This document shows, piece after piece, positions 46,439 to 55,895 of a stretch of 64,000 bases of DNA. Each line of letters opens with the position of its first letter. Positions within the stretch are counted from its first letter, which is position 1. The DNA is from Methylocaldum sp. 14B (lineage in GTDB: Bacteria > Pseudomonadota > Gammaproteobacteria > Methylococcales > Methylococcaceae). A program made the position numbers and the translations under genes. Under the pieces are notes generated by a model, which was not told where the DNA came from, ran no database searches, and saw only the letters and a list, made by a program, of their open reading frames with translations. The DNA lies in NCBI RefSeq assembly GCF_002005105.1, contig NZ_MSCV01000025.1:1-64000 (forward strand), written 5' to 3'.

Positions 46439-47158
46439 TTATTTTTCGCTCTCTTGAGCCAAAATCTTGGCCAATTGACTAGCCGGCACGTATCCCGGCA
46501 GTATGTTCCCTTTCTCGGTGACAAGCATGGGCGTTCCGGCGGCGCCCATTTGCGTTCCCAGTGTCAGATGCCGATCTACCGGGTTGTCGCATTGCCGGTT
46601 TTCGATGGTCTCGCCACGCTTCGCCTTGGTCAAAGCCGCGTTGCGATCGTCCGCACACCACACCGACACCGCTTTCTTGTAGGAATCAGAGCCTTCGCCA
46701 GCGCGCGGGAAAAACAGGTAACGAATCTCGATACCTTCCGTTAGATACTGATCGATCTCCGAATGCAGTTTTCGACAGTAGCCGCAATCGATATCGGTGA
46801 ACACGTATAGCAAGTGCTTCGAACTCTTAGGCTTGAAGACTATCATGTTGTCTGAGCCGACTTTTTTCAGAGAACTGACTCGAGCGTCGGCCAGCTTGCC
46901 TTCCGTTAAATCTTCGCGCGCCTTAATATCGATCATCGAGCCCTGAAACAAATACCGACCGTCCTCCGAAACATAGAACAGCTTCGGCCCAACAACGACT
47001 TCGTAAAGCCCCGACATGGCGGACGGTGTGATCGAATCCGGCTTGACTCCGGGCAAAGCGTCCTTTAACGCTTGTTCAATGGCTTTATTGTCGGCATAGG
47101 CCGGCCCGAAAAAAAGAGCCGCCATGCCCAAGAATGCGACGCCCCAATGTGTTTTCAT
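46439..47158 (-). CDS. dsbC: Thiol:disulfide interchange protein DsbC
   Basis: A periplasmic disulfide isomerase of 239 residues with a signal peptide (MKTHWGVAFLGMAALFFGPAYA). The N-terminal dimerisation domain (about 23-80) is followed by a thioredoxin fold with the active site C125-G-Y-C128. A second cysteine pair (VWC...RQC) is in the usual place. The cis-proline loop is AAGTPML. It is last on the minus-strand run below rseP. Confidence 0.95.
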   Translation of the reverse strand: MKTHWGVAFLGMAALFFGPAYADNKAIEQALKDALPGVKPDSITPSAMSGLYEVVVGPKLFYVSEDGRYLFQGSMIDIKAREDLTEGKLADARVSSLKKVGSDNMIVFKPKSSKHLLYVFTDIDCGYCRKLHSEIDQYLTEGIEIRYLFFPRAGEGSDSYKKAVSVWCADDRNAALTKAKRGETIENRQCDNPVDRHLTLGTQMGAAGTPMLVTEKGNILPGYVPASQLAKILAQESEK

Positions 47159-47189
47159 GAATGTATCCGTGGGTTGCTTCGGTTTCGAT

Positions 47190-48551
47190 TTATGTCAGCA
47201 AACGCTCGATGTCGAGAATGAATGCCAGACTCATCAAGGATAACAGAATGAATAAGCCGATTTGCTGAAAGAACGCTTGCGTCTGCTCCGACACGGGACT
47301 GCCTTTGACAGCCTCGACCAGATAAAACATGAGATGTCCGCCGTCGAGCACGGGAATCGGCAATAAATTCAACACGGCCAAGCTGACGCTGACAATGGCG
47401 AGAAACTTAAGAAATTGACTAAAGCCTATGCTCGCCGATTTTCCGGCATACTGAGCGATGCTGATCGGACCACTCAGGTTTTCGATGCCTGCTTTACCGA
47501 CCAGCATCCGCCCGATCATTTTCAAAGTCAAAACGGAGTAATCGCCGGTTTTTTCTACTGCGGCCACAAACGCAGGAAGCACGCCGAGACGATACTCTAC
47601 CTGCATTGCATCAATAAGGTGCTCGGGTATCTGAACTGCAGCGCCTATTCTCCCGATACGACCTTCTTCCGATTCAACCGGCGTCGGCGTTACCGAGCGA
47701 GACAAGCGCTCGCCACCGCGCTCCACGACGACTTCGAGCGAAGCGTTGGGATGGGCGCGCACATGATCCACCCACTCCCGCCATGTCCTAATCGGTCTGC
47801 CGTCCACACTTACCAGCCTATCGCCAGCCTGCAACCCGGCTCTCTCCGCCGCACCGCCCGGCTCGACCCTATCGATAATCGGCGGAATATCCGGCTCCCA
47901 AGGACGAATGCCCAGGCGCTGATACAATAAATTAGGCTGCTGTGCGAGTTCCTCCGGTACCGTCAGGGTTCGCTGCAGTTGTTCACCGCCCTTCGTCTTG
48001 ACGTCGACGGGAATCGCTTCACCCTCCATGATTCGCTCCAGCAATTCGCCCATGGCTTGGTTCCAGGTAGGCGTCGCTTCACCTGCCACAGCCACAATCT
48101 CGTCGCCTTCCGCAAACCCGACCTGAGCCGCCAACGAGCCGCTGGCCACGGGTCCCAACACGGGGCGCATGCCGGTTTCGCCGATCATGAAAACCGCCCA
48201 GTAGACCAGAATCGCTAAAATGAAATTGAAGAACGGTCCTGCAAATACAATCGCTACGCGACGAATTAGAGATTGACGGTTGAAAGCATAAGGCAGATCA
48301 GCCGGTGCTACTGTTCCCTCCCGTTCATCCACCATTTTCACATAGCCGCCCAAGGGAAGCGCCGCCACGGTGAATTCGGTGCTATCAGGCGTTCTTTGAT
48401 GACGCCAGAGAATCTTCCCGAACCCCAACGAAAACCGGATAACCTTAACTCCTAATTTCCGCGCAGCCCAAAAATGGCCCAACTCATGAAAGGCGATCAG
48501 GATTGTTAACGCTACGATGAAGTAAAAAAGCGTATGAAGGAGCGAAAACAT
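47190..48551 (-). CDS. rseP: Site-2 protease RseP
   Basis: An intramembrane zinc protease of 453 residues that cuts anti-sigma E (RseA) during envelope stress. The zinc motif is H22-E-L-G-H26 in the first helix and the second ligand region is NLLPIPVLDGGHLMFYLVE. Two PDZ domains lie between (about 110-195 and 205-290), the second with AAERAGLQAGDRLVSVDG. It starts 7 bp after dxr, in the standard order. Confidence 0.97.
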   Translation of the reverse strand: MFSLLHTLFYFIVALTILIAFHELGHFWAARKLGVKVIRFSLGFGKILWRHQRTPDSTEFTVAALPLGGYVKMVDEREGTVAPADLPYAFNRQSLIRRVAIVFAGPFFNFILAILVYWAVFMIGETGMRPVLGPVASGSLAAQVGFAEGDEIVAVAGEATPTWNQAMGELLERIMEGEAIPVDVKTKGGEQLQRTLTVPEELAQQPNLLYQRLGIRPWEPDIPPIIDRVEPGGAAERAGLQAGDRLVSVDGRPIRTWREWVDHVRAHPNASLEVVVERGGERLSRSVTPTPVESEEGRIGRIGAAVQIPEHLIDAMQVEYRLGVLPAFVAAVEKTGDYSVLTLKMIGRMLVGKAGIENLSGPISIAQYAGKSASIGFSQFLKFLAIVSVSLAVLNLLPIPVLDGGHLMFYLVEAVKGSPVSEQTQAFFQQIGLFILLSLMSLAFILDIERLLT

Positions 48552-48558
48552 GGGAGCG

Positions 48559-49746
48559 TTAATACACCGCTAGCCGATTGATATATGACTCGGCCGTCGA
48601 GCGAGCGATTCGGTCCGCATCGAGAACGGCATCGATTGTATTGGCGGGGCCCGGCACAATAGTCGCCATGCAATGCTTGATTGTCTCTGGAATATCCGTG
48701 AACCGTATCTTACGATCCAAGAACGACGAAACGGCCACTTCGTTCGCGGCATTTAGAATAGCCGGCATCGTTCCGGCTGCACGAACAGCTTGATAAGCCA
48801 AACTCAAACATGGAAAACGAGCTTCATCCGGTGCCTCGAAGTCCAATTGTCTGACACTGAATAGGTCCAGAGGTTCCGCCCCAGACTCGAATCGCTCCGG
48901 CCAAGCTAAGGCATGGGCGATGGGAATACGCATATCCGGGCTACCCATTTGCGCCAGCACCGTCCCGTCGACATAATCGACCAACGAATGAATGACGCTT
49001 TGCCGATGAATAACGACTTGAATGCGCTCAGGCAGCATGTTGAACAACAGGCATGCTTCGATCACTTCTAGCCCTTTGTTCATCATAGTAGCCGAATCGA
49101 CCGAAATTTTCCGCCCCATAACCCAGTTGGGATGAGCCACGGCTTGATCCGGCGTTACGTCGTCCAACTCATCTAATGGCTTACGCAAAAAAGGACCGCC
49201 GGAAGCGGTAAGCAAAATCCGCCGGACGCCGGAAGCCGTCTGACCGGCGCAGTAATCTGCCGGCATGCACTGAAAAATGGCATTGTGCTCACTGTCGATC
49301 GGCAGCAGCTTGGCGCCCGACTTGGCAACCTCGGCCATGAAAAGCTGCCCCGACATCACCAGCGCCTCTTTGTTCGCCAAGAATACGGTCTTGCCGGCTC
49401 TTGCCGCCGCCAAAGTCGGCAAAAGCCCCGCCGCCCCGACAATAGCGGCCATGACGCCATCCACTTCAGGCAACATGGCCACCTCTTCCAGAGATTTCGT
49501 GCCGCTTAGCACTTCGGTATCCGGCAGCCCAGCAGCACAGAGCCGCCGTCTCAATTCTTCAGCCTGCCCTTCGCTACGGAGAACCACATATGAAGGCCGG
49601 AACTGCTGACATTGCTCATAAAGCCGGTCCAGATTGTTATTCGCGGTAAGCGCCACGACCCGGTAACGATCCGGATGCCGTGCAACCACATCGAGCGTGC
49701 TGACGCCAATGGATCCTGTCGAGCCAAGAATGCAAATGCCTTTCAT
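48559..49746 (-). CDS. dxr: 1-deoxy-D-xylulose 5-phosphate reductoisomerase
   Basis: A 395-residue NADPH-dependent enzyme that makes MEP in the non-mevalonate isoprenoid pathway. It starts with the Rossmann motif [15 protein letters not shown]. The metal site appears in [13 protein letters not shown], and SASGGPFL-type loop is [32 protein letters not shown] is also diagnostic. It starts 1 bp after cdsA ends. Confidence 0.98.
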   Translation of the reverse strand: MKGICILGSTGSIGVSTLDVVARHPDRYRVVALTANNNLDRLYEQCQQFRPSYVVLRSEGQAEELRRRLCAAGLPDTEVLSGTKSLEEVAMLPEVDGVMAAIVGAAGLLPTLAAARAGKTVFLANKEALVMSGQLFMAEVAKSGAKLLPIDSEHNAIFQCMPADYCAGQTASGVRRILLTASGGPFLRKPLDELDDVTPDQAVAHPNWVMGRKISVDSATMMNKGLEVIEACLLFNMLPERIQVVIHRQSVIHSLVDYVDGTVLAQMGSPDMRIPIAHALAWPERFESGAEPLDLFSVRQLDFEAPDEARFPCLSLAYQAVRAAGTMPAILNAANEVAVSSFLDRKIRFTDIPETIKHCMATIVPGPANTIDAVLDADRIARSTAESYINRLAVY

Positions 49747-49747
49747 C

Positions 49748-50737
49748 TTAATGGGCTCCCTTGTTCGAGGGAGATTTTTCTTCGTTTACGACGCCTTCTT
49801 CCACAAAACCTTCATCGTTTGTCCCCTCCTCGTCATGAGGCGTTATGTCTCCGGAACTTTCAGCAGGCAGCTCCTCGGGAATGACGATATTTGTTTCCAA
49901 CTCCGCCGTCAAAAATACTCCGAGCAGCAACGAACCGGCATAAAAGATCGAAACTGCCGCCAGCAAGCTATCGATGCGATCGAGAATTCCACCGTGCCCC
50001 GGTAATACGGCGCCACTGTCCTTCACCCCGCGAACGCGCTTTGCTAGGCTTTCGAAAAGGTCGCCGCATACTGACGCTGCCACTGTAAACAAAGACAGGA
50101 ACACGAAATCGGCAAGGGCGATAGCTTCGAGCTTTGCGAATAGCCCTACCGCAATTGCCAGGACCGCCGCAGCGAACAAGGCCCCATAAACCCCTTCAAC
50201 GGTCTTGCCGGGACTGATCGGTTCCAGCAACTTGGTATGGCCCCAGCGCTTACCCACAAAATAAGCCGCCACATCGGCCGCCCAAACGAGAAATACCAGA
50301 TAAAAAACCTGTTCCTGACGAAAATTCAAGCGCAGCCAGACCATCAAGATCCAACCGGTGATCAGCACGAATGCACCGGCGGCCAGTTTCGCAGCAAGCG
50401 GATACTGGATCTTGACCAAACGCTCAGGTATCCGACGGAACGCGATTCCCCACACGAACCACCAGGCCACTACGGGCCAGTAAAACCACTCAGGCAGTTC
50501 ACCCGGTGCCCAGTCGATGGCGAAATACCGCGCAGCAAGCAGAAAAGCGAACACCACACCGACGAAACTGAGACGCGACGATAAGCTACCGAGACCGGAA
50601 AGATTCGCCCACTCCCAAGCGCCAGCTAAAATAATCGCGCCCCAAAACACCGCAAAACCGTCAGCGGGCAAGAATAAAATCGCGGCGATAATGAGCGGCG
50701 CCAGCACCAAAGCGGTAATGACTCGATTTTTCAGCAT
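49748..50737 (-). CDS. cdsA: Phosphatidate cytidylyltransferase with acidic C-terminal extension
   Basis: A 329-residue membrane enzyme that makes CDP-diacylglycerol from phosphatidate and CTP. About eight membrane helices are visible, and the family signature ends in [14 protein letters not shown] near residues 245-258. About 50 residues follow the last helix, very rich in Glu/Asp/Ser/Asn ([19 protein letters not shown]), unlike the usual CdsA end. The extension is in frame with no sign of error and leaves only 1 bp to dxr. Its role is unknown. Confidence 0.95.
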   Translation of the reverse strand: MLKNRVITALVLAPLIIAAILFLPADGFAVFWGAIILAGAWEWANLSGLGSLSSRLSFVGVVFAFLLAARYFAIDWAPGELPEWFYWPVVAWWFVWGIAFRRIPERLVKIQYPLAAKLAAGAFVLITGWILMVWLRLNFRQEQVFYLVFLVWAADVAAYFVGKRWGHTKLLEPISPGKTVEGVYGALFAAAVLAIAVGLFAKLEAIALADFVFLSLFTVAASVCGDLFESLAKRVRGVKDSGAVLPGHGGILDRIDSLLAAVSIFYAGSLLLGVFLTAELETNIVIPEELPAESSGDITPHDEEGTNDEGFVEEGVVNEEKSPSNKGAH

Positions 50738-50759
50738 GACTGTCTCGTAAATAGCAAAA

Positions 50760-51548
50760 TTAACGGGATTCGCTTGTCTTAGTGCAAACGTTTTCTGGAA
50801 CCAGATCCTCGACTTGCTCGCTCGTATATCCGAAGCGGCGCTGTCGACTTGCGTAGTCGTTCAACGCGAGTTCGAGTGATTGTTCGTCGAAATCTGGCCA
50901 CAAGGCAGGCGTGAAATAGAGTTCGGTGTAAGCCAGCTGCCACAACAAGAAATTGCTAATCCGCTGTTCGCCACCGGTGCGAATGAAAAGATCGGGCTCG
51001 GGCAGATCCGTCAGGGTCAACTGAGATTCAAAGACATCCGCGCTAATGTCTCCGGAACACAGCTCGCCTCGTGCGACCTTTTCGGCCAGCGCACGGGCAG
51101 CCTGCAAAATATCCCAGCGGCCGCCGTAATTAGCCGCGATGGTCAGGTTCAAATGGGTATTCGAACTGGTAAGCCTTTCGGCGGCCGAAATCTTTTCCTG
51201 CAGCGCGGGCGAAAACGCCGCCCGATCGCCGATCACCCGAAGCCGGACGCCATTTTCATGAAGCTTTTCGGTTTCCCGCTCCAAGGTTGTCAAAAACAGC
51301 TCCATGAGCAGAGACACCTCTTGCGGAGGACGCCGCCAGTTTTCGCTGCTGAAGGCGAACAGGGTGAGCGCCTCGATTCGGCGCTTCAGACAGTGTTCGA
51401 TAACCTTTCGTACTGCCGAGACACCGGCGCGATGCCCAGCCGTACGCGGCAGAAAACGCTTTTTTGCCCAACGGCCATTACCATCCATAACGATGGCGAT
51501 ATGGCGGGGCAGCCGGTCATCATCGATAGGGACAGCGGGCACTTCCAT
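50760..51548 (-). CDS. uppS: Undecaprenyl diphosphate synthase
   Basis: A cis-prenyltransferase of 262 residues that builds the C55 carrier for peptidoglycan and O-antigen. The catalytic aspartate is D22 in VMDGNGRWAKKR; other motifs are FAFSSENWRRP and DLFIRTGGEQRISNFLLWQLAYTE. It is 22 bp before cdsA in the usual order. The 146 bp between frr and uppS hold no gene. Confidence 0.98.
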   Translation of the reverse strand: MEVPAVPIDDDRLPRHIAIVMDGNGRWAKKRFLPRTAGHRAGVSAVRKVIEHCLKRRIEALTLFAFSSENWRRPPQEVSLLMELFLTTLERETEKLHENGVRLRVIGDRAAFSPALQEKISAAERLTSSNTHLNLTIAANYGGRWDILQAARALAEKVARGELCSGDISADVFESQLTLTDLPEPDLFIRTGGEQRISNFLLWQLAYTELYFTPALWPDFDEQSLELALNDYASRQRRFGYTSEQVEDLVPENVCTKTSESR

Positions 51549-51694
51549 ATTTAGGTTCCGAACTGATCATCATTTTGGAAAACGAGGTGCCCAACCGTTC
51601 CTGAGTGAAATCGGTTTCGCCGGGGGCACCATCGAATACTGGCTGATAATTATTGAAGAAAGAGCCGAATTTCGACACGACCGGAAGGGACCGA

Positions 51695-52252
51695 TTAAAT
51701 TGCCATTAAGTCCGCTTCCTTTTCGCTCAGCAAACCATCGACGTCTTTAATGTACTGATCGGTCAATTTTTGAACTTGCTCTTGACTGCGTCGCTCCTGG
51801 TCTTCCGAGATTTGCTTTTCCTTCAACGCAGCCTTGAGCTCATTATTGGCATCGCGCCGTATATTGCGAATCGCGACCCGAGCATTTTCGGCTTCGTGAC
51901 GCACGACCTTGATCAGGTCGCGCCGCCGTTCTTCGGTAAGCGGCGGCATGGGGACACGGATTACCGAACCGGCAGTCGAGGGATTCAGCCCCAAATCGGA
52001 CGTCATGATCGCCTTTTCGATAGCCTGAACCATACTGCGCTCCCATGGGGTCACGGTCAGTGTTCGGGCATCTTCGACAGCGACGTTGGCCGTTTGCGTT
52101 AACGGTACCTCGTTGCCGTAGTAAGACACCATGATGTGATCCAAGAGGCTGGGATGAGCTCGGCCGGTCCTTATCTTGGCAAACTCATGCTTGAGCGCCT
52201 CGATACTCTTCTTCATTCGTTCCGCAGTCCGTTTTTGAATATCGTCGATCAT
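51695..52252 (-). CDS. frr: Ribosome recycling factor
   Basis: A 185-residue tRNA-shaped factor that splits terminated ribosomes with EF-G. It starts [24 protein letters not shown], and the [11 protein letters not shown] and [26 protein letters not shown] segments are typical. It follows pyrH by 2 bp. Confidence 0.98.
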   Translation of the reverse strand: MIDDIQKRTAERMKKSIEALKHEFAKIRTGRAHPSLLDHIMVSYYGNEVPLTQTANVAVEDARTLTVTPWERSMVQAIEKAIMTSDLGLNPSTAGSVIRVPMPPLTEERRRDLIKVVRHEAENARVAIRNIRRDANNELKAALKEKQISEDQERRSQEQVQKLTDQYIKDVDGLLSEKEADLMAI

Positions 52253-52254
52253 GG

Positions 52255-52977
52255 TTATCTACCGGTTTCAATTAAGGATCCAATATCTTCGCCCAGAACC
52301 ACGCGCATGACGGCCCCGGGATCGAACACGTTCATCACCCTCAGCGGCATATTATGGTCGCGGCACAAAACCAGCGCCGTGGCATCCATTACATTAAGGC
52401 GTTGATCCAAGGCCTCGTCATAGGTCAGCCTCGAGTAAAACCGCGCATTGGAATCCTTGAGCGGATCCGCCGAATAAACCCCCTCCACTTTAGTGGCCTT
52501 AATCAGCAACTCGGCATTGATCTCGATCGCACGCAGGCTGGCTGCCGAATCCGTCGTGAAAAATGGATTGCCGGTACCCGCAGCAAAGATGACTACCCGC
52601 CCTTTCTCAAGGTGTCGGACTGCACGACGCCTGATGTAATCCTCGCAAACCTGATTGATTTTCAAAGCCGACATGACGCGGACCGGCTGCCCGAGTTTTT
52701 CAAGGGCGTCCTGCATAGCAAGGGCATTCAGGACTGTGGCCAGCATACCCATGTAATCGCCGGTAACCCGATCCAAGCCTTCTGATGCCTTTTCCGAGCC
52801 ACGTATGATGTTGCCGCCCCCAATGACCAGCCCCACCTGGACACCGATCTGACACAAATCATTTATTTCGTGCGCTAGACGCTTAATCGTTTGTGGGTCG
52901 ATACCACTTCCCTGTTCACCCATAAGCGCTTCGCCGCTTAACTTCAGCAGAATTCGGGTGTATTTAGGCGCGCTCAT
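52255..52977 (-). CDS. pyrH: UMP kinase
   Basis: A 240-residue hexameric amino-acid-kinase-fold enzyme that makes UDP. It starts [18 protein letters not shown], and [13 protein letters not shown] and [15 protein letters not shown] are the phosphate and nucleotide loops. It lies between tsf (91 bp upstream) and frr. Confidence 0.98.
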   Translation of the reverse strand: MSAPKYTRILLKLSGEALMGEQGSGIDPQTIKRLAHEINDLCQIGVQVGLVIGGGNIIRGSEKASEGLDRVTGDYMGMLATVLNALAMQDALEKLGQPVRVMSALKINQVCEDYIRRRAVRHLEKGRVVIFAAGTGNPFFTTDSAASLRAIEINAELLIKATKVEGVYSADPLKDSNARFYSRLTYDEALDQRLNVMDATALVLCRDHNMPLRVMNVFDPGAVMRVVLGEDIGSLIETGR

Positions 52978-53068
52978 CGGTTCAAATTCTGTGTTGTCGA
53001 TTGGTTATCCGCAAACCCCTGACGGGTCGCCGTGCAAAGCACTCCGCCAGAGGTTTACTCACGAAAGT

Positions 53069-53953
53069 TTAACTGTTTCTTACTTGTGCCATCACTTCTT
53101 CGGCGAAATTGCTTTCTACCTTTTCTATGCCTTCGCCAACCTCGAATCGTACAAAGCGACCTACGCTAGCTCCTCGGCTACTCAGCAACTTACCGACAGT
53201 CTGATCGGGATCTTTGACGAAAGGTTGACCGAGCAAGGTAACTTCCCCCAGGAATTTCTTGATCTTGCCCTCTACCATTTTCTCGACGATATTAGCAGGC
53301 TTCCCTTCGGCTTCAGCCTGCGCCTTGGCGATATCCCGCTCCTTGGCGACCGTTTCGGCAGGCACGCCTTTTTCGTCCACGCACAAGGGTTTGCTAGCCG
53401 CGACGTGCATGGCAATATCCCGACCCAACTCCTGATCACCGCCGACCAACTCGACAAGAACACCGATCCGGGTTCCGTGCAAATAACTCGCGATATTACC
53501 GCTTTCCGATGTAATGCTCTCGAACCGCCGCACATTGATATTCTCGCCGATTTTGGCAACCATAGCCCGGCGCGTTTCCTCCACGCTGGATCCCGAGGAC
53601 GGCATCACAGTAGCGAGCAATTCGTCGAGCGAACTAGCTGTCGAATCCAATGCGGTTTGCACGACGTTATTGACGAACTCTACGAAATCATCGCCCTTGG
53701 CGACGAAATCGGTCTCGCAGTTGATTTCCACGATGACCGCACGCTTACCATCAGCACTCGTTTTCGTAGAAATACGGCCTTCGGCGGCAGTGCGGCCAGA
53801 CTTCTTGTCTGCTTTCGCGAGACCCGCTTTCCGCATCAACTCAACTGCGGCTTCCATATCACCGTTGGCATCCTGCAACGCCTTCTTGCATTCCATCATC
53901 CCCGAACCGGTGCGTTCGCGGAGCTCCTTCACCATTGCGGCACTGATATTCAT
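53069..53953 (-). CDS. tsf: Elongation factor Ts
   Basis: A 294-residue nucleotide exchange factor for EF-Tu. The N-terminal UBA-like domain has VKELRERTGSGMMECKKALQDANGDME; the core has the TDFVAKGDDF motif and HVAASKPLCV. Length is typical. It is downstream of rpsB across a 120-bp spacer that contains a terminator-like hairpin. Confidence 0.98.
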   Translation of the reverse strand: MNISAAMVKELRERTGSGMMECKKALQDANGDMEAAVELMRKAGLAKADKKSGRTAAEGRISTKTSADGKRAVIVEINCETDFVAKGDDFVEFVNNVVQTALDSTASSLDELLATVMPSSGSSVEETRRAMVAKIGENINVRRFESITSESGNIASYLHGTRIGVLVELVGGDQELGRDIAMHVAASKPLCVDEKGVPAETVAKERDIAKAQAEAEGKPANIVEKMVEGKIKKFLGEVTLLGQPFVKDPDQTVGKLLSSRGASVGRFVRFEVGEGIEKVESNFAEEVMAQVRNS

Positions 53954-54004
53954 TGACCGAACCTCATCATTAATTGCTTATCATCGCTATTCAAGCATTT
54001 ACGC

Positions 54005-54035
54005 TTATAAAAACGCCCCCTGATGGAGGCGTTTT
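54005..54035 (-). terminator. Attenuator/terminator between rpsB and tsf
   Basis: On the minus strand AAAACGCC-TCC and GGGGGCGTTTT form a stem with an ATCA loop, followed by TTTTTAT. It lies after the rpsB stop and about 50 bp before tsf. A hairpin with a T-run in this position would let the cell make more S2 than EF-Ts by partial termination. Confidence 0.7.
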
Positions 54036-54073
54036 GAGCGTATCAACGCATTCAGGCACGAAAAACGCATGCC

Positions 54074-54859
54074 TTACTCGGCATATGCGCTAGCCGCTTC
54101 CGCAGCGGAATCCGAACTCGTCTCGGTATTTGACTCCATCTCCACAAATTCGTCTTCCCCTCCGGCAAAATCGAGACTGTGCGCCTTGCCTTGCAGGATG
54201 GCTGTCGCGGCGCTCTGCGCATACAGCTGAACAGCACGAATGGAGTCGTCGTTGCCCGGTATGACATAGTCGATGCCGACCGGGCTGTTGTTGGTATCGA
54301 CAATGCCGACGACCGGAATGCCCAGCTTTTTCGCTTCGCTGATGGCATTCTTTTCATAGCCTACATCCATAATGAACAACACCTCCGGAAGCCGGTCCAT
54401 ATCCCGAATCCCGCCCAAACTATGCTCCAACTTCTCCAACTCGCGCATCATGCCGAGCGCTTCCTTCTTGTTGAACCGCTGCAAGCGACCGTCGTCCCGC
54501 ATCGCTTCAAGCTCTTTCATGCGAGCGATAGATTGTTTGATGGTCTTGAAATTGGTGAGCATTCCGCCCAACCAGCGATAATTCACATAAGGCATACCAC
54601 AGCGCTTGGCTTCATCTTCGATGACCTTGCGGGTGGTTCTCTTGGTGCCGACGAAAAGAACTCTGCCTCTGTTGGCCGCCTGCTGTTCGAGGTATTTCAT
54701 GGCCTCATTGAACAGAGGTATAGTCTTTTCCAGATTGATGATATGGATGTTGCTCCGCGCGCCGAAAATATACGGAGCCATCTTGGGATTCCAATAGCGC
54801 GTCTGGTGACCGAAATGTACGCCGGCCTCCAGCATTTGGCGCATGGTTACATTGGACAT
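54074..54859 (-). CDS. rpsB: 30S ribosomal protein S2
   Basis: A 261-residue protein that helps assemble S1 onto the 30S subunit. It starts [25 protein letters not shown] and has [20 protein letters not shown] and [13 protein letters not shown]. The C-terminal 30 residues are acidic and variable. It is divergent from map across 232 bp, which should carry its promoter and the autoregulatory leader known in other gammaproteobacteria; I did not resolve them. Confidence 0.98.
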   Translation of the reverse strand: MSNVTMRQMLEAGVHFGHQTRYWNPKMAPYIFGARSNIHIINLEKTIPLFNEAMKYLEQQAANRGRVLFVGTKRTTRKVIEDEAKRCGMPYVNYRWLGGMLTNFKTIKQSIARMKELEAMRDDGRLQRFNKKEALGMMRELEKLEHSLGGIRDMDRLPEVLFIMDVGYEKNAISEAKKLGIPVVGIVDTNNSPVGIDYVIPGNDDSIRAVQLYAQSAATAILQGKAHSLDFAGGEDEFVEMESNTETSSDSAAEAASAYAE

Positions 54860-55091
54860 TCAAATCTCCTAATAGAGCTGAGCCGGATTGAACCGGCGAT
54901 GGGTTGAGCCTCCACGCACCCCAACCGGCGACCAAATCACGGGGATGTGGCACCCCGCCGGACGTGACGATACGTGTGTGTTATTGCCAAAAATAGCAGC
55001 GCTTTATACCATAACCTGCTTTATTCAACAATCCGACCCTTTTCCCGCATCCTCGCTCGACCGAGCGCCACACGAACCAACGAATCTCGCG

Positions 55092-55895
55092 ATGAGCATC
55101 ATCCTGAAAACGCCTGCCGAAATTGAGAAAATGCGTGTCGCGGGCCGACTCGCTGCACAAGTATTGGAAATGATTGAGCCATTCGTGGTTCCCGGGGTAA
55201 CGACTGAAGAACTGGATCAAATTTGCCACGACTACATTGTCGATGTGCAAAAAGCCATTCCCGCTCCCCTGAATTACAAGGGATTTCCCAAATCCATCTG
55301 CACCTCGGTGAACCATCAGGTATGCCACGGCATACCAGGTCCGAAGAAACTGAAAAGCGGCGATATCGTCAACATCGACATCACCGTAATTAAGGACGGC
55401 TATCACGGCGACACCAGTAAAATGTTTCTGGTCGGTGAAGTGCCCATACGAGCCAAACGCCTGGTGAAGATCTGTCAGGAGGCCATGTATCTGGGAATTC
55501 AGCAAGTACGTCCTGGCGCGCGGTTGGGCGATATCGGCTTTGCCATTCAGCGTCATGCGGAGTCCCACGGCTATTCCGTCGTGCAAGAGTTCTGCGGGCA
55601 CGGTATCGGCCGGAACTTTCATGAAGACCCCCAGGTGCTCCACTACGGCAAATCTAATACCGGAATAATGCTGGAACCGGGTATGATTTTCACCGTCGAA
55701 CCCATGATCAACTTGGGCAAACGCTACGTGAAAATACTTCCCGACGGATGGACCGCTGTAACTAAAGACCACAGCCTGTCCGCACAGTGGGAGCACACGG
55801 TTTTAGTTACGGCGGATGGCTACGAAATCCTCACCCTGCGTCAAGAAGAGGCACACGCGATTGAAAACGGCCGACTTAAACTCGCCGCGTTATGA
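55092..55895 (+). CDS. map: Methionine aminopeptidase type I
   Basis: A 267-residue dinuclear metalloprotease that removes initiator Met from nascent proteins. Metal-ligand segments are IDITVIKDGYHGDTSKMF (two Asp), CGHGIGRNFHEDP (His), IFTVEPMI (Glu) and QWEHTVLV (Glu). The ATG at 55092 starts the conserved MSIILKTPAEIEKMR; longer in-frame upstream sequence is not family-like. It overlaps the annotated glnD start by up to 80 bp. Confidence 0.97.
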   Translation: MSIILKTPAEIEKMRVAGRLAAQVLEMIEPFVVPGVTTEELDQICHDYIVDVQKAIPAPLNYKGFPKSICTSVNHQVCHGIPGPKKLKSGDIVNIDITVIKDGYHGDTSKMFLVGEVPIRAKRLVKICQEAMYLGIQQVRPGARLGDIGFAIQRHAESHGYSVVQEFCGHGIGRNFHEDPQVLHYGKSNTGIMLEPGMIFTVEPMINLGKRYVKILPDGWTAVTKDHSLSAQWEHTVLVTADGYEILTLRQEEAHAIENGRLKLAAL

